A stretch of 33,203 nt of DNA, taken from contig CADCTF010000020.1 in the NCBI GenBank assembly GCA_902805655.1, positions 1-33,203 on the forward strand, given 5' to 3'. The stretch comes from an uncultured Acidimicrobiales bacterium (GTDB lineage: Bacteria > Actinomycetota > Acidimicrobiia > Acidimicrobiales > CADCTF01). The position numbers and the translations under genes were made by a program. This document shows, in pieces, positions 6,626 to 14,319 of the stretch; positions within the stretch are counted from its first letter, which is position 1, and every line of letters begins with the position of its first letter. The notes under the pieces were generated by a model. The model ran no database searches, was not told where the DNA came from, and saw only the letters and a list, made by a program, of their open reading frames with translations.

Positions 6626-7303
6626 TCAGCCCGCAGGGCCGGACACGTCGTCCTGCTCCCACGCCGCATCGATCACCGACCGCAGCTCCCTGGCCGCCGC
6701 CCTCGGGTCGGCGGACTCGGTGAGGTGCCGAACCACGACGAAGCGCCGAGCCCCGGCCGCGAGCAGCGCCGGCAAGGTCGACGGGGCGACGCCACCGGTG
6801 ACGAAGAACGGGCGGCCCGCCCCGGCGACGGCCTGCTCCAGGTAGGCGATGCCCGTGCCCGGGCGGCCCGGCTTGGTCGGCGTGGCCTCCACCGGCCCGG
6901 CCGAGATGTAGTCCACCGGCTCCCGGCGGCTGCCGGCCAGGTCGGGGGGCGCGTGGGTGCTCAGTCCGATGATGGCGCCGATGCCGAGCAGCCGGCGGGC
7001 CAGGTGCGGCGGAGCGTCGTCCTGCCCGACGTGCACGCCGTCCGCCCCGCACTCGAGGGCCAGGTCGGGCCGGTCGTTGAGGATGAACGGCACCCCGTGC
7101 GACCGGCAGACCTCTGCGGCCCGCACCGCCACCCGCAGGATGTCGCGGGCATCGAGCACCTTGTCTCGCAGCTGGATGATGTCGACGCCGCCGGCGATGC
7201 ACGCCTCGAGAAACCGTTCGAGGTCCGGGCGGTCCGCCGTGCACAGGTAGAGGCGACGCCCGGCCAGCTTCCCGCCACCATCGCTGCTTCCGGTGTCAGC
7301 CAC
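6626..7303 (-). CDS. thiE: Thiamin-phosphate synthase
   Basis: 225 aa TIM barrel that joins hydroxymethylpyrimidine diphosphate and thiazole phosphate to make thiamin phosphate. Family signatures are in order: RRLYLCTADR, the pyrophosphate-binding IIQLRDK (residues 42-48), ILNDRPDLAL, the conserved ADGVHVGQDD, the GLSTH loop, DYISAGPVEATPTKPG and FFVTGGV near the phosphate site. The GTG start at 7303 overlaps the thiS stop (GTGGCTGA), so synthesis is coupled to thiS. It belongs to the minus-strand run with thiS and the HhH-GPD gene. No TPP riboswitch precedes this run. The short N-terminal tail of about 15 residues varies in this family. Confidence 0.93.
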   Translation of the reverse strand: MADTGSSDGGGKLAGRRLYLCTADRPDLERFLEACIAGGVDIIQLRDKVLDARDILRVAVRAAEVCRSHGVPFILNDRPDLALECGADGVHVGQDDAPPHLARRLLGIGAIIGLSTHAPPDLAGSRREPVDYISAGPVEATPTKPGRPGTGIAYLEQAVAGAGRPFFVTGGVAPSTLPALLAAGARRFVVVRHLTESADPRAAARELRSVIDAAWEQDDVSGPAG

Positions 7304-7496
7304 CCGCCACCGCCCGCACCAGCTCGAGGCGGTCACCGTCGGCCAGGTTCGTCGTAGCGAGGTCGGCGCGAAGCACCGGCTCACCGTTGCGTTCCACCAG
7401 CACCCACCGCCCACTCAGCTCCAGGTGCTCCAACAGGTCGGTCACAGTCGTCGGGTCACCGACCTCGAGAGGTTCGCCGTTCACGGTCACCTGCAT
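7296..7496 (-). CDS. thiS: ThiS sulfur-carrier protein for thiazole synthesis
   Basis: 66 aa, beta-grasp (ubiquitin-like) fold: MQVTVNGEPLEV, TVTDLLEHLEL, VLVERNGEPV, and the terminal diglycine AVAGG that is adenylated and thiocarboxylated before giving sulfur to ThiG. Length and ends are exactly those of ThiS. Its partner genes thiG and thiH lie about 12 kb away in a separate unit under a TPP riboswitch, so substrate supply and enzyme may be regulated independently. ATG 7496 is preceded by a G-rich stretch (GAGGGCGAGGGC) that can serve as a weak ribosome site, 10 bases after the upstream stop. Confidence 0.92.
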   Translation of the reverse strand: MQVTVNGEPLEVGDPTTVTDLLEHLELSGRWVLVERNGEPVLRADLATTNLADGDRLELVRAVAGG

Positions 7497-7506
7497 GCCC
7501 TCGCCC

Positions 7507-8181
7507 TCACTTCTTGGCCGCGGGCGACGCCTTCTTGGACGCCTTCTTGGCCGCCTTCGCCGCAGGCGCCTTCTTCGCCGCCTTGGCCTTGGTGTCGGAG
7601 GCCGGTGCGGCGGCCTTGGCCTTGGCTTTCATGTCCTGCTTGTAGGCGCGCACCTGGGCCAGGGCTTCGGGGCCGTCGATGTCCGCGACGGAGCGGAAGG
7701 AGCCCTCTTCACCGAAGGGTCCCGCCGCCTCCTGCCAGCCGGGGGGCTGCACCCCGAGGCGCTTGCCCAACATGGCCACGAAGATGCGGGCCTTCTGCTC
7801 ACCGAAGCCGGGCAGCGCCTTGACGTTGGCCAGCAGCTCGGCTCCCGTGGCCGCGCTGTCCCACACCGCCGACGCCGACCCGCCGTGCGCGTCGAGCAGG
7901 TGGCGGCACATCTCCTGCACGCGCTTGGCCATGGACCCGGGGAAGCGATGGAGGGCCGGTGCCTGGCTGAAGACGGTGCCCAGCTCGTCGGCATCGGCCT
8001 CGGCCAGCTGGGTGACGTCGAGCCGCCCGAGCCGCTGCTGCAGGTCGTAGGGGCTCCGGAACGCCCGCTCGAGCGGGATCTGCTGGTCGAGCACCATGCC
8101 GATGAGGAGCGCCAGCGCATCCTTCTCGAGCAGCTCGTCGGCTTCGTCGACACCGGACAGCGGCAGCTTCAGGGTGGCCAT
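7507..8181 (-). CDS. HhH-GPD base-excision DNA-repair protein with Lys/Ala-rich tail
   Basis: 224 aa. The first 180 residues are an HhH-GPD domain: LALLIGMVLDQQIPLERAF near the N-terminus, helical bundle, then the helix-hairpin-helix VKALPGFGEQKARIFVAML (around residues 118-136). Proteins of this type are annotated as DNA glycosylase-like; I cannot assign the catalytic Asp with certainty, though SVADID is a candidate region. The last roughly 45 residues are almost only Lys, Ala, Ser and Pro in repeats such as AKKASKKAS, resembling histone H1-like or HupB tails that bind DNA nonspecifically. ATG 8181 has TAGCGT six bases upstream and no Shine-Dalgarno sequence. Confidence 0.88.
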   Translation of the reverse strand: MATLKLPLSGVDEADELLEKDALALLIGMVLDQQIPLERAFRSPYDLQQRLGRLDVTQLAEADADELGTVFSQAPALHRFPGSMAKRVQEMCRHLLDAHGGSASAVWDSAATGAELLANVKALPGFGEQKARIFVAMLGKRLGVQPPGWQEAAGPFGEEGSFRSVADIDGPEALAQVRAYKQDMKAKAKAAAPASDTKAKAAKKAPAAKAAKKASKKASPAAKK

Positions 8182-8187
8182 GAGCCG

Positions 8188-8193
8188 ACGCTA
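8188..8193 (-). promoter_or_regulatory. -10 hexamer TAGCGT of the HhH-GPD gene
   Basis: On the minus strand TAGCGT is followed by six bases and then ATG 8181. This promoter would drive HhH-GPD, thiS and thiE as one leaderless transcript, separate from aceE, which ends 33 bases upstream. Confidence 0.5.
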
Positions 8194-8214
8194 TCCGAGC
8201 GTCGGAGCGGTCCC

Positions 8215-10914
8215 TCAGGCGACGCGCGGGTCGAGCGCCTCAGGGTCGATGTCGTAGTGCGTGATGGCGTCGGCCACGTCCTCGGCCTTGCCGTTGTCGA
8301 TCTCCGCCAACCCCTTGAGCACCGCGACGACCAGATGGCCGGCGTCGACCTCGAAGTGCCGGCGCAACGCCTTGCGGGTGTCCGAGCGGCCCCAGCCGTC
8401 GGTGCCGAGCGGCACGAAGTGGCCCGGAACCCATCGCGCCACCTGGTCGGGCACGATCTTCATGAAGTCGGTGATCGCCACGAACGGGCCCTCGGCCGCA
8501 GAGAGGGTCTCGGTGACGAACGGCACGCGAGGAGCCTCGGTGGGGTGCAGCCGGTTCCACCGCTCCACGGCCAGGGCATCCTCACGCAGACCCTTGTACG
8601 ACGTGACCGACCACAGCTCGGCGGCCACGTCGTGCCGCTCGGCGAGCAGGGCCTGGGCCTCGACGGCTGCGCTGTAGGCCGAGCCGGAGAAGAGGATGGT
8701 GGCCTTGCGAGACGGTCCGCTCGGCGCCTCGGCGAAGCGGTACAGGCCACGGATGATGCCTTCGCCGTTCGGGCCGGCGCCCTCGGGCATCGCCGGCATC
8801 TCGTAGTTCTCGTTGTAGAGGGTGATGTAGTAGTAGCGGTCCTCCGGGATGGTGCCGTACATCCGCTCCATGCCGTCCTTGACGATCACGGCCAGCTCGT
8901 AGGCGAACGCCGGGTCGTAGACGCACATGTTCGGGATGGTGGAGGCCAGCACCAGCGAATGGCCGTCCTGGTGCTGGAGGCCTTCTCCGTTGAGGGTGGT
9001 GCGACCGGCCGTGGCCCCGAGCAGGAACCCGCGTGTGCGCTGGTCGCCCGCGGCCCAGATCAGGTCCCCGGTGCGCTGGAAGCCGAACATCGAATAGAAG
9101 ATGTAGAACGGCACCATCGGTTGGCCCCACGTGGCGTACGCCGTGCCGGCCGCGGTGAACGAGCACATGGCCCCGGCCTCGGTGATGCCCTCCTCCAGGA
9201 TCTGCCCGTTCTTGCTCTCGCGGTACGACAGCTGCATGCCGGCGTCCACCGGCTCGTAGTTCTGGCCGAACGGGGCGTAGATCTTGACCTCGGAGAACAG
9301 CGCGTCCATGCCGAAGGTGCGGGCTTCGTCCGGGATGATCGGCACCACCCGCTCACCCATGTGAGGGTCGCGCAGCAGGTTGCGCACCAGGTTGGCGAAG
9401 GCCATGGTGGTCGACACGGCGCGTCCCTTGGAACCGGCCGCGAAGTCGGCGAAGGCACCGGGATCGGGCTGGGGGATGGTCGCCTTCTTGACCGCCCGGT
9501 AGGGGAGCGGCCCGTCGAGCGACTTGCGCCTACCGGCGAGGTACACCTGCTCGGGTGAGCCCTCGGCCGGTCGGAAGTACGGCGGCAGGTCGCCCTCGAG
9601 CGCCGAGTCGGGGATCTCGTCGTGCAGGTACAGCCGGTCGCGCAGAGCGGCCAGCTGGGCCTTGGTCATCTTCTTGATCTGGTGGGTGGCGTTGCGGGCC
9701 TCGATCTCGGGCCCGAGCGTCCAACCCTTCACCGTCTTGGCCAGGATCACGGTCGGTGCACCCTCGTGCTCGACGGCCGCCTTGTAGGCGGCGTAGAGCT
9801 TGCGGTAGTCGTGGCCGCCTCGAGGCAGGGTGCGCAGCTCCTCGTCGCTCAGGTGCTCGACCAGCTTGCGGAGCCGGGGGTCGGGCCCGAAGAAGTGCTC
9901 CCGGATGTAGGCGCCGCTCTCGACCGTGTACTTCTGGAACGCACCGTCGACGGTGGTGTTCATCTTGTTGAGGAGCACGCCGTCGGTGTCGCGAGCGAGC
10001 AGGTCGTCCCACTTCGAGCCCCAGATGACCTTCACCACGTTCCAGCCCGCGCCCCGGAACTGCGCTTCGAGCTCCTGGATGATCTTGCCGTTCCCGCGCA
10101 CCGGCCCGTCGAGTCGCTGCAGGTTGCAGTTCACGACGAAGACGAGGTTGTCGAGCGCCTCCCGTGACGCGATGGAGAGGGCCCCGGTGGACTCGGGTTC
10201 GTCGGTCTCGCCGTCGCCCAGGAAGCACCACACCCGCGAGCTCGACGTGTCGACGATGCGCCGGTCGTGCAGGTAGCGGTTGAAGCGGGCCTGGTAGATG
10301 GCGCTGATCGGGCCGAGCCCCATGGACACGGTGGGGAACTCCCAGAAGTCCGGCATGAGGCGGGGGTGCGGATACGAGGAGAGGCCGGTGCCCGACAGCT
10401 CCTGGCGGAAGTGGTCGAGCTGATCTTCGGAGAGCCTGCCCTCGAGGAAGGCCCGGGCGTAGATGCCGGGGGCGGCGTGGCCCTGGAAGTACACCTGGTC
10501 GCCGGGGAGACCGTCCTCCTTGCCCTTGAAGAAGTGGTTGAAGGCCACCTCGTAGAGGGAGGCGGACGAGGCGTAGGTCGACAGGTGGCCGCCGATGCCG
10601 TCCGACAGGTGGTTGGCGCGGGTCACCATCACGGCCGCGTTCCACCGGATGAAGGCGCGGATGCGACGCTCCATGTGCTCCTCGCCGGGGAACCACGGCT
10701 CCTGCTCGGGCGAGATGGAGTTGATGTACGGCGTGGAGACGGTGGCCGGGAACCCGACCTGCAGGGCCCTGGCCCGCTCCAGCAGTCGCATGAGGAGGTA
10801 GCGGCCACGCCCACGCCCGTGCTCGTCGACCACGGCGTCGAGGGAGTCGAGCCACTCCTGCGTCTCCGTCGGGTCGATGTCGGGGAGCTGATGGCTGAAC
10901 CCGTCGAAGATCAT
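8215..10914 (-). CDS. aceE: Pyruvate dehydrogenase E1 component, homodimeric type
   Basis: 899 aa, the usual size of single-chain E1. It decarboxylates pyruvate with thiamin diphosphate and passes the acetyl group to the lipoyl E2. The ThDP/Mg motif is GDGETDEPES (starting at residue 233) followed after the usual gap by VVNCNLQRLDG. Other AceE signatures are HLSDGIGGHLSTYAS, YFQGHAAPGIYARAFLEGRL and IIPDEARTFGMDALF. ATG 10914 (MIFDGFSHQLPD) is chosen because the upstream 32 codons run into a terminator-like palindrome; GGAG lies 4 bases before it. E2 and E3 genes are not in the window. In actinobacteria AceE works with SucB/DlaT-type E2, so separation is not unusual. Confidence 0.96.
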   Translation of the reverse strand: MIFDGFSHQLPDIDPTETQEWLDSLDAVVDEHGRGRGRYLLMRLLERARALQVGFPATVSTPYINSISPEQEPWFPGEEHMERRIRAFIRWNAAVMVTRANHLSDGIGGHLSTYASSASLYEVAFNHFFKGKEDGLPGDQVYFQGHAAPGIYARAFLEGRLSEDQLDHFRQELSGTGLSSYPHPRLMPDFWEFPTVSMGLGPISAIYQARFNRYLHDRRIVDTSSSRVWCFLGDGETDEPESTGALSIASREALDNLVFVVNCNLQRLDGPVRGNGKIIQELEAQFRGAGWNVVKVIWGSKWDDLLARDTDGVLLNKMNTTVDGAFQKYTVESGAYIREHFFGPDPRLRKLVEHLSDEELRTLPRGGHDYRKLYAAYKAAVEHEGAPTVILAKTVKGWTLGPEIEARNATHQIKKMTKAQLAALRDRLYLHDEIPDSALEGDLPPYFRPAEGSPEQVYLAGRRKSLDGPLPYRAVKKATIPQPDPGAFADFAAGSKGRAVSTTMAFANLVRNLLRDPHMGERVVPIIPDEARTFGMDALFSEVKIYAPFGQNYEPVDAGMQLSYRESKNGQILEEGITEAGAMCSFTAAGTAYATWGQPMVPFYIFYSMFGFQRTGDLIWAAGDQRTRGFLLGATAGRTTLNGEGLQHQDGHSLVLASTIPNMCVYDPAFAYELAVIVKDGMERMYGTIPEDRYYYITLYNENYEMPAMPEGAGPNGEGIIRGLYRFAEAPSGPSRKATILFSGSAYSAAVEAQALLAERHDVAAELWSVTSYKGLREDALAVERWNRLHPTEAPRVPFVTETLSAAEGPFVAITDFMKIVPDQVARWVPGHFVPLGTDGWGRSDTRKALRRHFEVDAGHLVVAVLKGLAEIDNGKAEDVADAITHYDIDPEALDPRVA

Positions 10915-10973
10915 GGCTCCATGCTCGCGCCTCCTCGCGGCCTTCGTGACCGTTCGCCGTCGACCGGACGCGA

Positions 10974-11005
10974 CGAGGGCGCCGGCCACATGGCCGGCGC
11001 CCTCG
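10974..11005 (-). terminator. Perfect 15-bp terminator-like palindrome between the second acyl-CoA dehydrogenase and aceE
   Basis: CGAGGGCGCCGGCCA and its exact complement are separated by only two bases. It lies 41 bases after the dehydrogenase stop and 60 bases before aceE on the same strand, so it should end the first transcript and isolate aceE. There is no T-tract on either side. The surrounding gap 10915-11046 shows no gene. Confidence 0.75.
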
Positions 11006-11046
11006 TTCACATCGTTCGCCTGGTGCGAGTCAGGCAGGGACTTCGA

Positions 11047-12330
11047 TCAGCCCCGGGCCGCCATGTAGCGGGCCATGCGGTCGGCCTGCTCGGCGAGCTC
11101 GGGGTCGGCCGCGAACATGTCGGCGTACTTCTTGCGAGCCTCGGCCCGCTTGTGCGGGATGTACTCGGTGGGGAAGACGCCCTCGTGGGGCCGGTAGTCC
11201 TTGAGCACGTTGCGGGCCACGGTGACCTTGTGCACCTCGTCGACGCCGTCCATGACGGCCATCGTGGGGGCGCCGGCCCACATCGCCTGGAGCGGCGTGA
11301 GGTCGGTGGTGCCGAGCGAGCCGAGCACGTGGATGGCCCGGTAGCTCACCTCGCGGAGCGTCTTCGCGGCGGTGTACTTGCAGGCCGCGATCTGCGTGCG
11401 GCTCTCCTGCGTGCTCGAGTTGTCGATGGTCCAGGCCGTCCACAGCACGAGCAGGCGGAGCATGTTGATCTCGGCGTAGGAGTCGGCGATGGCCTGCTGC
11501 ACCATCTGGTGCTCACCGATGACCTTGCCGTGCGCCTCGCGACTGAGGGCCCGCTCGCACATCATGTCGAAGGCCTTCTTGCACGAGGCGATGGCGCGCA
11601 TGGCGTGGTGGATCCGACCGCCGCCGAGCCGGCGCTGGGCGAGCACCTTGGCACCGTTCTCCGGGCCGAGCAGATGGTCGAGCGGCACCCGGACCTCGTT
11701 GTACCGGATGTGGTTGTGCGCACGCGGGCCCTCGGGCATGAACTCGACGCCCTCGGTCTTGGTGGGCACCACGAAGATGCCGTTGGTGCACATGACGAAG
11801 AGCAGGTCGGAGCCGAGGCCGGCGCTGGTGAACCACTTCTCACCGTTGATGACCCACTCGTTGCCGTCGCGCGTGGCGTAGGTCTTGAACAGGTTGGGGT
11901 CGGAGCCGCCCTGCGGCTCGGTCATGGAGTAGGCCGACCACAGCTCCTGGTTCATGAGCGGCTCGAGCCAGTCCTTCTTCTGCTTCTCGGTGCCATAAGC
12001 GGCGAGAAGCTCCATGTTCCCGGTGTTCGGCGCGGCGCAGCCGAAGATGTTCGGCGCTGAGCCGTACTTGCCGAGGATCTCGTTGAGCAGGGCCAGCTTG
12101 AGCTGACCGAACCCCGGGCCGCCGAGCTCCTTGTCGAGGAAGATGGCCCAGAGGCCACGGTCCTTGACCTGCTGCTTGAGCGGGTCGACGATCGCCTTCA
12201 TCTTCGGGTCCTTCGAGCGCACTGCGCCGGGGAAGACCAGGTCGAGCGGCTCGATCTCCTCCTTGCAGAACTGATCGACCCAGTCGAGCTGCTCCTGGAA
12301 CTCCGGTTCGGTCGAGAAATCCCACGCCAT
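11047..12330 (-). CDS. Acyl-CoA dehydrogenase, ACAD10/11-like
   Basis: 427 aa, longer than the other dehydrogenase in this window and of a different subfamily. Visible features are NTGNMELLAAYGTEKQKKDW, the flavin-contact loop YSMTEPQGGSDP, the segment RRLGGGRIHHAMRAIASC typical of ACAD10/11-type enzymes, and near the C-terminus MDGVDEVHKVTVARNVL. The last holds an Asp-Glu-Val-His region where this subfamily has its catalytic base. Such enzymes act on branched or long-chain acyl-CoAs, in some cases hydroxylated or phosphorylated; the substrate is unknown. ATG 12330 has an AAAGGGGA ribosome site about seven bases upstream, so this gene has a leader, unlike many here. It diverges from the RNase HI gene. 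Confidence 0.92.
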   Translation of the reverse strand: MAWDFSTEPEFQEQLDWVDQFCKEEIEPLDLVFPGAVRSKDPKMKAIVDPLKQQVKDRGLWAIFLDKELGGPGFGQLKLALLNEILGKYGSAPNIFGCAAPNTGNMELLAAYGTEKQKKDWLEPLMNQELWSAYSMTEPQGGSDPNLFKTYATRDGNEWVINGEKWFTSAGLGSDLLFVMCTNGIFVVPTKTEGVEFMPEGPRAHNHIRYNEVRVPLDHLLGPENGAKVLAQRRLGGGRIHHAMRAIASCKKAFDMMCERALSREAHGKVIGEHQMVQQAIADSYAEINMLRLLVLWTAWTIDNSSTQESRTQIAACKYTAAKTLREVSYRAIHVLGSLGTTDLTPLQAMWAGAPTMAVMDGVDEVHKVTVARNVLKDYRPHEGVFPTEYIPHKRAEARKKYADMFAADPELAEQADRMARYMAARG

Positions 12331-12460
12331 GTCTGTCCCCTTTGGTTCTACCGAGCATGGGACGCATCCCGTCTGCCCTGTTCGAAGTGATCGCGCCCGT
12401 AGTGGTGCGGTCGCATTAGGGTCTCAACTGTAACCGACCCACCCGCCCGGCGCTCGGCCC

Positions 12461-12466
12461 TAGGGT
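12461..12466 (+). promoter_or_regulatory. -10 hexamer TAGGGT of the RNase HI-SLOG gene
   Basis: TAGGGT lies 8 nt before ATG 12475 without a Shine-Dalgarno sequence. The rest of the divergent gap 12331-12474 holds no gene. Confidence 0.45.
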
Positions 12467-12474
12467 CCGAGGCC

Positions 12475-13500
12475 ATGGCCACCACCGTGTACACCGACGG
12501 GGCGTGCTCGGGTAACCCCGGCCCAGGCGGGTGGGCGTGGGCGGTGCCCGGCGGGAGGTTCGCGGCCGGACCCGAGCCGCTCACGACCAACCAGCGCATG
12601 GAGCTCCACGCCGTGCTCGACGCGGTGACGACGCTCGACGGGCCGCTGCGCGTCGTCAGCGACTCCACGTACGTGGTGCACTGCTTCCGCGACCGCTGGT
12701 GGGAGGGCTGGCTCAAGCGGGGTTGGGTCAACAGCGCCAAGAAGCCCGTGGCCAACCGCGACCTGTGGGAGCCGCTGATCGACGCCTACAGGAAGGACCC
12801 TCGGCGCCTGGCGTTCGAGTGGGTGAAGGGCCACAGCGACGACCCGATGAACGACCTGGTCGACCGGCTCGCGGTCGAGGCGGCCAAGACCCAGATGCCT
12901 CGAGCCGGGAATGAGCCACCCGACCAGCTGGGTCCGGCCGATGTGGTGCGGGCGGCCGGTGACACGGCCGACCCGCGGGTGCCAACCGGCCGCCGTGTCC
13001 TCGTGGTGGGCCACCGGCCCCCGCAGCTGGGCGGCTACGACGAGAACCCGGTGGGCGCTCGAGTGCGCCAGTCGCTGAGCGAGGTGCTGACGGCCAAGCG
13101 GTTGCTGCACCCCGACCTGGTCGTGCTCACCGGCCTGGGCCTGGGGGCCGAGCAGCTGGGGGCCGAGGCGGCGCTGGCCGCGGGGGTGCCGTACGTCGCC
13201 GTGCTGCCCTTCCCGGACCCCGACGGCGTGTGGCCGGAGCCGTCACGGGCGCGCTATCGGGCGCTCGCCAGCTCGGCTGCGGGCACCGTGCTGCTGCAGA
13301 CGCGGGCGCCGGCCAACAAGCAACAGGCGGGGGCGGCGCTGAGCCGCCGGGATGCCTGGCTGTACCGCCACGCGGACGAGGCGATCGCCGTGTGGGACGG
13401 TGTGGACCCGGTGGTCGGCAAGGTCGTCCGGTCTCTCCACGACCACCTCGGTGAGGAGGAGGTGTGGCAGGTCGAGCCAGGGTCGACGCTGTTCGCCTAG
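12475..13500 (+). CDS. RNase HI fused to a C-terminal SLOG (YpsA/DUF1273-like) domain
   Basis: 341 aa in two parts. Residues 1-137 are a complete RNase HI: YTDGACSGNPGPGGWAW (Asp8), QRMELHAVLDAV (Glu43), VSDSTYVV (Asp63), VKGHSDDPMND (His120) and Asp130 complete the DEDD active site for cutting RNA in RNA-DNA hybrids. A linker of about 35 residues follows. From about residue 172 (RRVLVVGHRPPQLGGY) to the end, the protein resembles the YpsA/DUF1273 branch of the SLOG superfamily: TGLGLGAEQLGAEAAL, VAVLPFPDPDGVWPEPSR, and ADEAIAVWDG. SLOG domains are Rossmann-like and thought to bind nucleotide ligands. The whole is one uninterrupted frame ending in TAG, 17 bases before the next gene. The fusion is seen directly; its role is not known to me. 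Confidence 0.9.
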   Translation: MATTVYTDGACSGNPGPGGWAWAVPGGRFAAGPEPLTTNQRMELHAVLDAVTTLDGPLRVVSDSTYVVHCFRDRWWEGWLKRGWVNSAKKPVANRDLWEPLIDAYRKDPRRLAFEWVKGHSDDPMNDLVDRLAVEAAKTQMPRAGNEPPDQLGPADVVRAAGDTADPRVPTGRRVLVVGHRPPQLGGYDENPVGARVRQSLSEVLTAKRLLHPDLVVLTGLGLGAEQLGAEAALAAGVPYVAVLPFPDPDGVWPEPSRARYRALASSAAGTVLLQTRAPANKQQAGAALSRRDAWLYRHADEAIAVWDGVDPVVGKVVRSLHDHLGEEEVWQVEPGSTLFA

Positions 13501-13504
13501 CACC

Positions 13505-13510
13505 TAACCT
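13505..13510 (+). promoter_or_regulatory. -10 hexamer TAACCT of the short-chain dehydrogenase gene
   Basis: TAACCT with a 7-nt gap to ATG 13518, identical in hexamer and spacing to the promoter at 5562. The gene should be leaderless even though it follows the RNase HI gene by only 17 bases. Confidence 0.55.
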
Positions 13511-13517
13511 CCGCTGC

Positions 13518-14300
13518 ATGCTCGATCTCACAGGGACCTCGTCGATCGTCACCGGTGGCGGCTCCGGCCTCGGAGCAGCCACGGCAAGGGCGCTGGCCGC
13601 CCGGGGCGCGAGGGTGGTGGTCGTCGACCTGCAGGACGACAAGGGCGAGGCCGTGGCGGGCGAGATCGGCGGGGCGTTCGTGCGAGCCGACGTGGCCGAC
13701 ACCGACCAGGTCGTGCAGGCGGTTGAGACGGCCATGGAGATGGGGCCGCTCCGCAGCCTGGTCACCGCGGCGGGCATCGGCTTCGCCACCCGTACGATCG
13801 GTCGTGACGGCCAGTACGAGTCGGCTCACGATCTCGACCGGTTCAAGAAGGTCATCGAGGTCAACCTGGTGGGCACCTTCAACTGCGTGCGCCTGGCGGC
13901 CACGGCCATGAGCCGCACGGAGCCGGTCGACGCGGACGGGAGCCGGGGCGCCATCGTCACCGTTGCCTCGGTCGCTGCGTTCGACGGCCAGATCGGCCAG
14001 GTGAGCTACTCGGCGTCGAAGGGCGGCATCGTCGGCATGACGCTCCCCATCGCGCGGGACCTCACGCCGGTCGGCATCCGGGTGAACTGCATCGCCCCCG
14101 GGCTGATCGACACCCCGATCTACGGCAGCGGCCCGGGTTCGGAGGCGTTCAAGGAGAAGCTCAAGCGGGACGTGCTGTTCCCCGACCGGCTGGGCACCGC
14201 CGAGGAGTTCGCGTCGATGGCGGTCGAGCTGATCACCAACACCTACATGAACGCGGAGACGATCCGCGTGGACGGCGGCGTCCGCATGCAGCCCAAGTGA
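13518..14300 (+). CDS. Short-chain dehydrogenase, 3-hydroxyacyl-CoA dehydrogenase type II-like
   Basis: 260 aa classical SDR. The NAD-binding glycine motif is TGGGSGLG (residues 12-19), with Asp in VVVVDLQDD selecting NAD(H). The AAGIG motif, a Ser in VASVAAFDG, and YSASKGG give the catalytic Ser-Tyr-Lys. PGLIDTPIY and the C-terminal RVDGGVRM are normal. The overall pattern resembles HSD10/FabG-like enzymes that oxidise short or branched 3-hydroxyacyl-CoAs, which would fit with the two acyl-CoA dehydrogenases nearby, but that pairing is inference. Start ATG 13518 is chosen over an ATG 18 codons upstream, inside the RNase HI gene, because of the TAACCT promoter and the SDR N-terminus. Confidence 0.9.
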   Translation: MLDLTGTSSIVTGGGSGLGAATARALAARGARVVVVDLQDDKGEAVAGEIGGAFVRADVADTDQVVQAVETAMEMGPLRSLVTAAGIGFATRTIGRDGQYESAHDLDRFKKVIEVNLVGTFNCVRLAATAMSRTEPVDADGSRGAIVTVASVAAFDGQIGQVSYSASKGGIVGMTLPIARDLTPVGIRVNCIAPGLIDTPIYGSGPGSEAFKEKLKRDVLFPDRLGTAEEFASMAVELITNTYMNAETIRVDGGVRMQPK

Positions 14301-14319
14301 CCTGATCGGGTCGTCCGCG

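Noticed and set aside
7387-9558. Open frame of over 700 codons on the plus strand over thiS, the HhH-GPD gene and aceE
   Set aside because: It is antisense to three well-recognised genes, and its translation is low-complexity His/Arg/Gly/Leu sequence with no domain.
8215-10914. aceE placed beside thiS-thiE as a thiamin-linked operon
   Set aside because: The HhH-GPD gene has its own -10 after aceE, and aceE is separated upstream by a terminator. Closeness of a ThDP enzyme and thiamin genes may be chance.
10267-12060. 597-codon plus-strand open frame over aceE and the second acyl-CoA dehydrogenase
   Set aside because: It crosses a terminator palindrome and two opposite-strand genes; no domain is recognisable.
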